DNA of 64,000 nucleotides from Sporosarcina ureae (GTDB taxonomy: Bacteria > Bacillota > Bacilli > Bacillales_A > Planococcaceae): contig NZ_CP015109.1 in the NCBI RefSeq assembly GCF_002082015.1, positions 2,509,001 through 2,573,000 of the forward strand. Direction: 5' to 3'. The first letter of the stretch is position 1. Every line of letters starts with the position of its first letter. This document shows, in pieces, positions 36,974-45,636 of this stretch. The notes beneath the pieces are model-generated. The model did not search any database. It had not been told where the DNA came from and saw only the letters and a program-made list of their open reading frames with translations. The translations under genes were made by a program, and so were the position numbers.

Positions 36974-39880
36974 ATGAAAAAAGGATTTAAATTGTCACTA
37001 GCTGCTGTACTTGCTACTTCAGCATTGACTCCGGTAGCTGCATTCGCAGCTGAAAATGATGTTGCAGCAAACGGTCTATACAACCTTGCTACTAAGGACT
37101 TTGTTTCCGTAGATGCATTGTCAGGCAAGACACTAAAAGAAAAATTAGCATTGTTGAAAAACAAAGATGTATACCTAGCAACTAACGGCGTTGTCTATAA
37201 GGGTACAGATATTCTTACAAAAGGAAATGAAGAGTTGCCAGAGTCAGGCGTTCAACAAGATGTATTTGAACAAGACAATGGCGTTATCCTAACTCCAGAA
37301 GGTGAAGTAGTCGTACCTGGGGAAGCAGTTACTGTCGAGTCGGTAATGGCGATTACCGCTAAAACGGTAACAGTTAACTTTAACAAACTACCTGAAGACT
37401 TAAATAAAGAAGACTTTAAAGTAATTGACAAAGATAATCTTTATGCAAACTACGAAATTTCAGAGTTGAAAGCAGTAGATGGTAAACTTCAACTTAAGTT
37501 AGCTAACGGATTGAAAGAAGATACAAACTACCAGTTGGTTTACAATGGTGCAGAACCACAGATGGTAGATTTCACTTATGAAATGTCTACTCCAACTGCA
37601 GTTAACATTTTGACTAAGATTGTAGCTACTAAATCTGGAAATGTTCAATTAAAGTCTGAAGTATTAGCAGGAAAAGCTGATGTAACAGAAGACTTTGAAG
37701 TAACATATACTTCTGATTCTACAGCCGTAAAGAAAAATGGAACTGTAGATACAAGCAATCTTACTGATGGAGACATTCTTCTTGTAAAAGCTACAGTTGG
37801 AACTGGAGCAGATGCAATTGAGTCTGAACTACAAGTAGTTGTAGCGAAAGATGCGATGGCTTCTTCATACAAATTCTTCACAATTGCTTCTTCTAAAAAC
37901 GTGAGTTCTACTATGAAAGCTGAAGATGCAGTTACATCATTAGATAGCGACTATGTGAATAAAGCTACTGCTGACGATGACAAATTTATCGTACCATATG
38001 TTGAAGACCAGTTTGGTAATTTAGTAGCTAAAGATGCTGATGCTTCGACTAAATTCCAATTCGAATCATTAACACCTGAAACTATGCTTGTGAATGAAAA
38101 CGATGGACAAATTCTTGGAGTTTACCAAAAAGGAACTGCAAAAGTTAAAGTAACAGCTCCAGGTACTAACTTTGAGCAAATCATTAGCGTAGATGTGAAA
38201 GCACCTGCGAAAGCTGATAGCTTCGTAATTTCAAACAAAACGATTAACACAGTTGATACCGGTGCTGCTCAAAAGGTTACTGTAACTGTTAAAGACCAAT
38301 ACGGGAATCCTGTAGAAGGCGAAACTGTTAAAGCAATCGCTAAAAGTGATGTAGTGTCTACAGGCAATGCAACCACTAATGACAAAGGTGAAGCTACACT
38401 AACTATCAAGCCAACTACTGGAAAAGAAGGTACAACTACTGTTGACGTTCAAGTAGGTAACCTTGACAAGCAAACTGTAACTGTAAATGTTACAAAAGCA
38501 GGTACACCAGTTGATTATGAAATCTCTAATACAGGTGATGACCTAGTATTCGATAAGAATGGTAAAGCAGATGATAGTTTAGCATTTAGTGTCTTCGGTA
38601 TAGATAAGAATGGTAATCATACTTCAGAAACGGCTATTACTGATGTAAAGTTTGTAGTTACAGATGAAGATGGTACACCAGTAAAAACTAAAACAGATGC
38701 TTCTGAATATGATGTTGCTAGTGCAGATTTAGCAGTAGGTGAGTACACTCTTACTGCAACTAAGAATGATTTCAAGTATGGCACTGTTGACTTTAAAGTA
38801 GTAGATACTACTTCACAACTTAACAATGTTACGTTTAATAGCAAATCATTCAAACTGGTTGGAGCTTCAGAGGGATTACTTACACTTCTTAATGGTCAAG
38901 GAGCTACACTATATGATCAATTTGGTGAAGTAATCAAGACAGATGATGTTAAAGAAAAACTTAAATCTTCAAATATCAAAGATGTCGTAGTTGCTAACAA
39001 AAACGTAGTTACAGCAAATGAGGACGACAGTGTTTGGACTCTGAATGGTATTGGCGCTGGAGAAACTACAGTGAACGTGGTATTCAATACTTTCGATAAA
39101 GATGGTAAATCAGTACCACAAACAGTTGCATTTAAAGTTAAGAATACAGTTGATACAGCTGAAGAGCTAAAAGCAGCAATTTCTGCTGCAAAAGATACAC
39201 CTGTTACTGATACTATTACACTAGATGGAGACATTGAAGTAGATGAAGCGCTTGTTATTGATAGTTCTGTTATTTTAAAAGGTAATGGACACAATATAAA
39301 CAACGAAATCCAAATCAAATCTTCTAACGTAACAGTTGAAGGATTAAAATTAAAAAATGATTATACTGATATGAAGGCAATTAATGTATTCTCTTCACAA
39401 GAAAATACGTACACTGGTATTCAGATTACAAATAACATTATAACTCATGATGGAAATTCAACTGATATGACTGCTATCGATACTAAAAGAAATATTAACT
39501 TAAACGCTACTGATAATATCGCATCAGGAACTATTGTTAATGGAAATACTATCGCAGGATTCAAATCGGGTATTTTCAAAATTAACAACACTGATACTGC
39601 TTCAGGAAATACTATCGTTATAGGAGTAGCAGAAAACTCTGCTGGATTTGGAGGCGTATCTGAATCAGCTAACGGTACAAACATCTATTCTAATACAATC
39701 AATATAGATAAAGCGGGAAACAAAGCTGAAGGTATTGGAACTAGCGCTGCGAATGGTAGTAGCGAGGCAACATCACTATTAAAAAAGAATACGTTTACTG
39801 GAACATATAGTGAAGACTCAGTAGACGGAAATAGTTATACAGGTAAAGTGAAAGTAGCTGGCTACGGTACTAATGAATAA
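36974..39880 (+). CDS. Second large secreted surface protein with Ig-like domains and a beta-helix
   Basis: This 968-residue protein has a signal peptide (LAAVLATSALTPVAAFA). A short N-terminal domain follows (NGLYNLATKDFVSVDAL ... DVYLATNGVVYKGTDILTKGNE), which recurs alone in the gene at 43859. There is an SbsA-like Ig domain, an invasin-type Big_1 domain (VTVTVKDQYGNPVEGETVK ... GEATLTIKP) and a C-terminal right-handed beta-helix (GDIEVDEALVIDSSVILKGN, then IQIKSSNVTVEGLKL). There are no SLH repeats, so attachment is by another route, perhaps to the S-layer itself. ATG at 36974 follows TGGGGGT. Confidence 0.8.
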   Translation: MKKGFKLSLAAVLATSALTPVAAFAAENDVAANGLYNLATKDFVSVDALSGKTLKEKLALLKNKDVYLATNGVVYKGTDILTKGNEELPESGVQQDVFEQDNGVILTPEGEVVVPGEAVTVESVMAITAKTVTVNFNKLPEDLNKEDFKVIDKDNLYANYEISELKAVDGKLQLKLANGLKEDTNYQLVYNGAEPQMVDFTYEMSTPTAVNILTKIVATKSGNVQLKSEVLAGKADVTEDFEVTYTSDSTAVKKNGTVDTSNLTDGDILLVKATVGTGADAIESELQVVVAKDAMASSYKFFTIASSKNVSSTMKAEDAVTSLDSDYVNKATADDDKFIVPYVEDQFGNLVAKDADASTKFQFESLTPETMLVNENDGQILGVYQKGTAKVKVTAPGTNFEQIISVDVKAPAKADSFVISNKTINTVDTGAAQKVTVTVKDQYGNPVEGETVKAIAKSDVVSTGNATTNDKGEATLTIKPTTGKEGTTTVDVQVGNLDKQTVTVNVTKAGTPVDYEISNTGDDLVFDKNGKADDSLAFSVFGIDKNGNHTSETAITDVKFVVTDEDGTPVKTKTDASEYDVASADLAVGEYTLTATKNDFKYGTVDFKVVDTTSQLNNVTFNSKSFKLVGASEGLLTLLNGQGATLYDQFGEVIKTDDVKEKLKSSNIKDVVVANKNVVTANEDDSVWTLNGIGAGETTVNVVFNTFDKDGKSVPQTVAFKVKNTVDTAEELKAAISAAKDTPVTDTITLDGDIEVDEALVIDSSVILKGNGHNINNEIQIKSSNVTVEGLKLKNDYTDMKAINVFSSQENTYTGIQITNNIITHDGNSTDMTAIDTKRNINLNATDNIASGTIVNGNTIAGFKSGIFKINNTDTASGNTIVIGVAENSAGFGGVSESANGTNIYSNTINIDKAGNKAEGIGTSAANGSSEATSLLKKNTFTGTYSEDSVDGNSYTGKVKVAGYGTNE

Positions 39881-39918
39881 GTAGATTAATTTAGTTATGT
39901 AAACTGTAATTGTTTATA

Positions 39919-40013
39919 GGTACCTAGACCACAAATAATTCAGACACAATTCATGGAGTTCGTTGAGTTGTGAGAACTAGTCCTCTAATCGAGCAATCGG
40001 TTAGAGGGTTTTT
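39919..40013 (+). repeat. GGTACC element E1 with terminator hairpin
   Basis: GGTACCTAGACCACAAAT, then AATTCAGACAC, then about 30 bp, then CCTCTAATCG pairing with CGGTTAGAGG (39982-40007) and GTTTTT. It lies 39 bp after the stop codon of the second surface protein. Confidence 0.75.
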
Positions 40014-40112
40014 CTTATGTCGAATTGTTACTAAGTGATCTTCAACTATATATTATTTTATTGATATAGTTTATAGCCTTACTTCCATTACTGGAGGTAG
40101 GGTGTCGCCTTC

Positions 40113-40163
40113 AAAAAGTCCATCCGGACAGAAATCGTTATGATTTCACCGGATGGCTTTTTC
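40113..40163. terminator. Second terminator-like hairpin
   Basis: AAAAAG-CCATCCGG-type arm pairs with CCGGATGGCTTTTT around a loop of about 20 bases. Confidence 0.75.
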
Positions 40164-40249
40164 TATTTAGCTAGATTTCAGGAGTTTTATCATCCAATTT
40201 AGAAAGAAGAAAGGTCGGTAAATAAGGGGAGAAAAATTTAGGCATGCCC

Positions 40250-40274
40250 AAAAAGCCTTTTCACTAGGCTTTTT
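40250..40274. terminator. Terminator of the transposase gene
   Basis: AAAAAGCC pairs with GGCTTTTT; usable on the minus strand, 21 bp after the transposase stop codon. Confidence 0.75.
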
Positions 40275-40295
40275 AAAAATATTCAATTGATCCAG

Positions 40296-41279
40296 TTAAG
40301 CTGCTTTCATGTATGTATGGTAGAGACCATTTAAAACCGGGGTTGCCTCCAATACGGTTTCATCTGCCGAAGTCGGAAGATAAACAGTTGAAGGGATTGG
40401 TGTCTGTCCGTTAATTCCTTGATGCGTTCTATGCGTATTGTAATAGCTCTTGATGTATTCAGTAAGCAGATCGCGTAGATGCCGCTCATTCAAAGGAATC
40501 ACTTGGTCTGCCAACTCTCTTTTAATCGTGCCGATTACCCTTTCGGCATATGCGTTTTGCCAAGGAGATCGATAAGCAGTCTTCTTTGCAATAATATCCG
40601 ATGACTGTAAGAAAGCTTGAAATGTCTTGGAACAGAAAATCGGATCATTATCATGGATCAAATATTTAGGAACTTTGCCGTAGGGCGTTGCATTTCGAAA
40701 TTGCTGGATAGTCCATTCGGACGTTGGGTTAGTTGTGACACCAAAATAAACAATTTTACGGGTTTTATGATGAATGATCACTAATACATGAAGTACGTTA
40801 AAAGTCAGTGTGGGAATCGTAAAGAAATCGGTTGCCCATATCTCTTCCTGATGGTTTTGCAAGAACGTCTTCCAGAATTGAATCTGTTTTTCGGAAGGCG
40901 GCTTCCGTGTGCTTGGCAGATACTTGGCAATGGTGTTTGGAGCTGGTGGCTGATCGACACCAAGTATCTGAAGCTTTTCATGAATTTTCTCTGGTGACAA
41001 CAACGGGTTTTCTTTATGTACTCGTTTGATCAGCTGGATTGTTGCAGGAGAAATCGTAGGACGTCCTATTTTTTGGGACTCTTGTTTCCAATAAAATTTA
41101 AAAGCTGTCCGATGCCAACGAATGACCGTATCGGGTTTTACCATCACCAATGATTCCTTCCAGTTTCCTAAGTGCTTAGAGAGTAGCATCCACAGTTGCC
41201 GAAATGCTGGTGTTGGACGCGGTGTTGGAATGTTTTCTTTTTCAAAACGACGAACATAGGATGCAAGTTGGCTCCTCAA
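40296..41279 (-). CDS. DDE integrase-core transposase of an insertion sequence
   Basis: The frame of 327 codons encodes a retroviral-type integrase domain: helical DNA-binding region (PDTVIRWHRTAFKFYWKQE, GRPTISPATIQLIKRVHKEN), then the catalytic triad in EEIWATDFFTIP (Asp), YLIHDNDPIF (Asp) and NAYAERVIGTIKREL (Glu). The start is unclear: the frame opens with TTG at 41279 without a ribosome-binding site. An ATG at 41293 encodes MEN, which would continue the family N-terminus after a one-base deletion, so the element may be frameshifted. I could not identify terminal inverted repeats with confidence. Confidence 0.8.
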   Translation of the reverse strand: MRSQLASYVRRFEKENIPTPRPTPAFRQLWMLLSKHLGNWKESLVMVKPDTVIRWHRTAFKFYWKQESQKIGRPTISPATIQLIKRVHKENPLLSPEKIHEKLQILGVDQPPAPNTIAKYLPSTRKPPSEKQIQFWKTFLQNHQEEIWATDFFTIPTLTFNVLHVLVIIHHKTRKIVYFGVTTNPTSEWTIQQFRNATPYGKVPKYLIHDNDPIFCSKTFQAFLQSSDIIAKKTAYRSPWQNAYAERVIGTIKRELADQVIPLNERHLRDLLTEYIKSYYNTHRTHQGINGQTPIPSTVYLPTSADETVLEATPVLNGLYHTYMKAA

Positions 41280-42068
41280 TGCATATTTTCCATACTAGTT
41301 GCATGCTTGGATAGAATATAATTTCTCAGAAAAATCACCAAGTAGCCAATCCACTCTGAACAATATTTGTATAGTGATCGTAGAAATGACAACATAAAGA
41401 ATTCCCCCCAATTGTATAGATAGGTTTAGCATCCATTGTATATAAACGGCAGTTGAAGTTCTAGTTCAACCACTATTCTATTAAATGAGGGTAATATAAT
41501 TCAAAGGATGGCTATTAGAGATGGCTGTGCTATTCTTAAAGTAATACGCAGAAGGAGTACTTGAATATTAAAAATTCATTTTGATTATCGTCATCTTAAC
41601 TCCTGGCCTTCTCTATTTCACAGATCATCAAATCTTATTCTGGTTGGCCATTAGATTTGAGTACCTGTGCCTCACATAACTCGGACACTATTCCAACTTC
41701 TTAGTAGTATAGTAAATGAATGAGAAAGACCTTTGGTCTTGATCATAGAGCTTTTCCTATCTGCTTTTTCTACACAACTATCATCAATATATTTTAATCC
41801 TGAATACAAATCAAAAGACCTTATTGCCACCATTGGAGTAGGGTCTATTTTAACTGGAGGAGTTTTATTAAATATCGGTTGAAAAGATTCATCTCTACGG
41901 GAAATAATTTGTAATGAATATCAACGAATTAAACAACCATTCATCAGACAGAATTAGATTAGCAAGAAAGGAGTATAAATAGGAAGTTTCTAATTACATG
42001 TCGAGACACGTGCTGGACAATCCACTTAAGATGCAATGAAATGAGGAATAAATGGAGGAGATGGTGAA
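41280..42068. other. Gene debris between transposase and resolvase-like gene
   Basis: Two hydrophobic fragments are readable on the plus strand: LIIVILTPGLLYFTDHQILF near 41585-41650 and DLIATIGVGSILTGGVLLNIG ending at 41881. Between them lies a GTACCTG element (about 41671-41706, GTACCTGTGCCTCACA and ACTCGGACACT). They look like two pieces of one decayed membrane-protein gene. No intact gene is visible. Confidence 0.4.
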
Positions 42069-42455
42069 GTGAATCAGAAAATTGGTATCAGTTATTTCAG
42101 AATCGTGGCTACAGATCAATCAGCAAGCGGTGTGGAAAAGGAATCAGCACGTCGAAAGAAAATTGAAAGTTATGCATCTGAACACGAAATCTCAATCGTG
42201 AGGCAGTATTCCGACATTGGCTATTCTGGATTGGATATGGACAGACCTGAGATCCAACAGATACTAAATGATTTACGAGCTAACAAGGAGAAAGTTGACT
42301 GCTTGCTCGTTGACTCAACACCAAGTCTAAGTCATGATACCGTGAAACTTATGGAATTACTTAAACTAATGAATCAGTATGTAGAGGGTGTAATATCGGT
42401 AGATGAAGGAAAAGTAGTCGATTTCGTCACTGCACCTGATTACAATGCGAATTAA
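42069..42455 (+). CDS. Resolvase-domain protein lacking catalytic residues
   Basis: This 128-residue protein matches the N-terminal catalytic domain of serine recombinases (KIGISYFRIVATDQSASG, IVRQYSDIGYSGLDMDRPE, LLKLMNQY). The usual nucleophile motif YxRVSTxxQ reads YFRIVATDQ, so the serine is missing, and the DRLSR motif reads TPSLS, so the arginine is missing. It lacks the DNA-binding part. It starts with GTG after GGAGGAG and is followed by a terminator. It could be an inactive remnant or a repurposed dimerisation protein. Confidence 0.65.
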   Translation: MNQKIGISYFRIVATDQSASGVEKESARRKKIESYASEHEISIVRQYSDIGYSGLDMDRPEIQQILNDLRANKEKVDCLLVDSTPSLSHDTVKLMELLKLMNQYVEGVISVDEGKVVDFVTAPDYNAN

Positions 42456-42477
42456 AATATGGTCGATGTAAAAGAAA

Positions 42478-42511
42478 AGTCAGCTACCACTGTATGGTAG
42501 CTGACTTTTTC
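42478..42511 (+). terminator. Terminator after the resolvase-like gene
   Basis: AGTCAGCTACCA pairs perfectly with TGGTAGCTGACT and is followed by TTTTT. Confidence 0.93.
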
Positions 42512-42636
42512 TGTCTCCATTTGAATGTGTAGTTGAAAAAAATCAACTCTATCGTTAATAATTTCGAAGAATTATCAACGTATTAAACAACCATCTGTCA
42601 GACAGAATAAGCGAAACATGAAGGGAGTTTGAAATT

Positions 42637-43569
42637 ATGGGCAACCCAAAAATCGGTATAGGGTATTGTAGGAAATTCATTACCGTAAAAGGCTTGGGCG
42701 TTGAACAAAGTCTCAATTATCAGCAAGAAGCAATTAATCAATATGATAAATATCATGGCATTACAATTATCAAATGATATAGCGATATCGGATACTCCCT
42801 CTTGGAAGGATACGAATCGTCCTGAGCTGCAGCTGATGTTGGAAAATCTACATGAAGGGACAAAAGTGGATACCTTATTATTTTATTCAGTGGACCGCCT
42901 CGGGCGGGATCTGGAGGGCAATATCGGCACATCCTCGCAATCACCGAGCATATAGAGACCGTGGTCACAGTATCGGAACGGCTGACGAATGATGCAGAGT
43001 ATTTCAAGACGTTCTTTCTTCTATTGACTAGCCATGCTCAAACAGAACGAGAGCATCTACTTCTCTGTATGGCAGATGGAAGAAAAGCAAAAATCACTAA
43101 ACGGAAAAGTTTTAATGTAAGCTACCTACCTCTAGGGTACGTGAAAGGAACGGAAGAACAACAGGAAAGACTCATACCAGCGACAGTGGAAAATATGGAT
43201 GACGTAGGAGCCATACAAGGGTTTACCGCATTGCAATATATTTTCTATCAGTATATGGAGGGGATGAGTTTACGGAAGTTGGCGGAAAACTTACAACGCT
43301 ATTTCGGCCCCACATATCGACAATCCGCTTGGACACATAAGTCCGTTCGCTATGTACTTAGCAATAGTGCGTATATCGGCTGAATGCAAATAGCTATATT
43401 GCCTAAATCCTGGACGAATGAGCAATGGTTGCGCCATTACTTACGATTGCTAACAGATATTGAAGATAAAATAGGAGACGTATTACCAGAACGTCTGTTA
43501 GAATTCTTCGCTTCCATAGTAAGGTTTTTCACTCAGTATTTCACTAGAAGAAACCGTAGGAAGAGATAA
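42637..43569 (+). pseudogene. Decayed large serine recombinase
   Basis: The ATG at 42637 starts a frame reading MGNPKIGIGYCRKFITVKG and VEQSLNYQQEAINQYDKYHG that ends at an in-frame TGA near 42776. Downstream pieces in shifted frames keep YSDIGYSLLEGY, RPELQLMLENL, YSVDRLGRDLE, TVSERLTNDAEYFKTF, YLPLGYVKGTEEQQERL and a C-terminal KSVRYVLSNSAYIG, then a TGA at 43381 and a basic tail ending 43569. The upstream leader (AAACAACCAT and CAGACAGAAT) resembles the one before the gene at 42069, so the two probably arose by duplication. Confidence 0.75.
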
Positions 43570-43798
43570 CTAACCATCAAGTATCTAAACTTATGCCATA
43601 ATGCAGAGGTTATCTAAATGCGAGTACCTAACTGTCTTTAGACATAGGTCTCTATAAGTCGTATATGATAATGGAGTTTTTATAGCACCAACCGTTTGCC
43701 CGTAATGAGTTTTAGATGGAAGAGAAAAGCAGGTTAACATGAACAAGAAAAGTATCTAGTTTGCTATTAAAACAATTAACATTAATAAGCAATTCGTA

Positions 43799-43827
43799 TT
43801 GATATGATTGTCATACTCTTATATACT
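43799..43827 (+). promoter_or_regulatory. Sigma-A promoter
   Basis: TTGATA, 17 bp, TATACT, 32 bp before the next gene. Confidence 0.65.
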
Positions 43828-43858
43828 ATTAATAGGTTATAGAATGTAGGGGGAGTTA

Positions 43859-44248
43859 ATGGTGAAGAAGATTGTTTCTTTAGTAATTACAGGTCTAGTT
43901 TTAAGTTTTTCTGTACTCTTTTTAACTAATTCCACAGCGGTAGCGAATAGTGATGCACCGAATGGTCTTTATCAATTTAGTAAAAAGCAAGAATACATTT
44001 CACTAGATAAGTTCACAGAGAAAAACCTAAAAGGAAAAGTCTCTATTCTAACTGCTGACTATTATTTGGTTCTAAACGGTAATGCTTATAAAGCCTTGGA
44101 TATCCTGACAAAGTCAAATGAAAAATTAAATGCAAGTAAAATTACCGTAACACAATTGGAAGATCAAATGAATGTCCAAATAGGATCTGATGGTTCTATT
44201 TCTACAGCGCCGGATGCAACTTCATTTGAGGTTTTATCAATTGAATAA
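43859..44248 (+). CDS. Small secreted protein related to the N-terminal domain of the large surface protein
   Basis: This 129-residue protein has a signal peptide (IVSLVITGLVLSFSVLFLTN ... AVANS). The mature part (NGLYQFSKKQEYISLDKFTEKNL, DYYLVLNGNAYKALDILTKSNEKL) aligns with NGLYNLATKDFVSVDALSGKTL and DVYLATNGVVYKGTDILTKGNEEL of the 968-residue protein at 36974. It is therefore a stand-alone copy of that domain, of unknown function. The ribosome-binding site is taggggga. It is followed by a GTACCTG-terminator element. Confidence 0.75.
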   Translation: MVKKIVSLVITGLVLSFSVLFLTNSTAVANSDAPNGLYQFSKKQEYISLDKFTEKNLKGKVSILTADYYLVLNGNAYKALDILTKSNEKLNASKITVTQLEDQMNVQIGSDGSISTAPDATSFEVLSIE

Positions 44249-44321
44249 ACCGTGAAATTAGATACATCTTTACTTGTATCTATAAGCATTACTTGTTGAG
44301 CTGATGATTAAATAAGTGATC

Positions 44322-44420
44322 GCTACCTGTGCATCACACAATTCAGACACTAATCTGACAACTCATGAACATACAAAATGTAAAGTCATCTGATCGTGTA
44401 AACGATCGGGTGACTTTTTT
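44322..44420 (+). repeat. GTACCTG element E2 with terminator hairpin
   Basis: CTACCTGTGCATCACACA, then ATTCAGACAC, then AGTCATCTGATCGT pairing with ACGATCGGGTGACT (44383-44414) and a T-run. Confidence 0.8.
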
Positions 44421-44525
44421 GTAGTAAAAGAAAATAGATGAAGAATTGATTTCTTCTATTGAAATTGCGAGTGAAATCTAATTCTTCTTTTATAAAACAT
44501 GATATTGATGCCGTTTCTATTTTCA

Positions 44526-44574
44526 AGAATTCAGTTTTGCTGTTTTGACCATGCTGTATCACCTCCGTTATACT
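44526..44574 (+). promoter_or_regulatory. ComK-like AT-box and sigma-A promoter of yifB
   Basis: AGAATTCAGTTTT (44526-44538), 6 bp, TTGACC (44545-44550), 18 bp, TATACT (44569-44574): the same spacing as at ssbB. Confidence 0.65.
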
Positions 44575-44608
44575 CAATAAAATCAGATTTAGTAAAGAAG
44601 GTGAAGAG

Positions 44609-45214
44609 ATGGCGTCGACTGTGATGAGTATTGGGTTGCAGGGGTTAAAAGGGGAACGGGTCCGTGTGGAGGCCGACATACGCGTCGATAAGGAACAGTG
44701 TGTAATTATTGGGTTGCCGGATGCGAGTATCAAGGAATCGAAAGAGCGTATTTTAAGTTGTTTGCATCATTTGGATTTTGATTTGACGATGAAGAAGATT
44801 ACGATTCATTTGTCGCCAGCGGATATACGGAAGAGCGGGACGGGTTTTGATGGTGCGATGTTGCTTGCGGCTATTCAGGAACTGACGGATCAGCCTTTGT
44901 CGCCAGATGATTCTATCTGTGTGATTACGTCTCTATCACTGCATGGTGAATTGGTTCCATTCCATGGCTTGTTGCCTGCAATCCAGCAAGCGTTGACGTT
45001 AGGATTCAAACGGATCTATTTGCCACCAGTGGATGTATCGTTTCTTGACTTTGTGCAAGATGTGGAGTTAATTCCGCTTCCGACAGTGGAAGCGTTGCTT
45101 GAGCATCTTCGAGGACAGTCTACGCTCTCGAAGAGAAGGTACCAGGTCCCCAAACAATTCCCACGCAATTCACTCGAGATTTTCCAAAGGTCTTCTAATC
45201 ATGAAAATGATTAG
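44609..45214 (+). pseudogene. yifB: Truncated YifB/ComM (Mg-chelatase-like) protein
   Basis: The 201-residue product covers the N-terminal Lon-C-like domain of YifB/ComM (VMSIGLQGLKGERVRVEADI, VIIGLPDASIKESKERI, IHLSPADIRKSGTGFDGAML). Full-length members have about 500 residues with an AAA+ ATPase domain; here the sequence runs into a GGTACCAGG element at 45138, and the last 25 residues are encoded by that repeat. No Walker A motif remains. ComM is a branch-migration helicase in transformation in other bacteria, and the promoter here looks competence-type. The remaining product is probably non-functional. Confidence 0.85.
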
Positions 45215-45225
45215 AAGACCTTTTA
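45138..45225 (+). repeat. GGTACC element E3 with terminator hairpin
   Basis: GGTACCAGGTCCCCAAACAA, then ACTCGAGATTTTCC, then AAGGTCTTCTAATCAT pairing with ATGATTAGAAGACCTT. The element truncates yifB. It and the following 200 bp are repeated at 59913-60205. Confidence 0.85.
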
Positions 45226-45364
45226 GTATTTAATTGCTGACCATGAATCGCGATAATAGCATCAAATATAAATACCTTAAGAATTCAATTCTTCCTCATG
45301 AATCGGTATCAAAATTCAATTCTTATTTTTCATAATCCTGTACCTATGGACTTTTCCTTCATGT

Positions 45365-45413
45365 AAAATTGAATTTTGCTCTTTTGACCGTGATGAATAT
45401 TCTCCGCTATACT
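45365..45413 (+). promoter_or_regulatory. Orphan copy of the yifB-type promoter
   Basis: AAAATTGAATTTT (45365-45377), 6 bp, TTGACC (45384-45389), 18 bp, TATACT (45408-45413). Downstream a decayed yifB start region follows (GAAGGTGAA ... ATGGTGAGTATTG), then about 170 bp to pduC. It may now drive the dehydratase operon. Confidence 0.6.
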
Positions 45414-45636
45414 CCAAACAATTATAATTAGAAGAGAAGGTGAAGGTAGGGCGTCTATGGTGAGTATTGCGGACCGAATGAGCCACTAGTGTGAAACACG
45501 TAAATTGAATAATGCTAGTTCGCAGCTTTAAAAGTATTATTTATCCTAAACCAAGTATGAATTCTATAGGGAAATAGAGAAATACATAGCTTATACTCAA
45601 TTTAATAGTTCGAAAATTCGGAAAGGTAGTGTTTGC

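Noticed and set aside
45430..45636. Cobalamin riboswitch upstream of pduC (a GCCACTAGTGTGA-like stretch)
   Set aside because: Only one short motif resembles the B12 riboswitch core; the other conserved boxes are absent.
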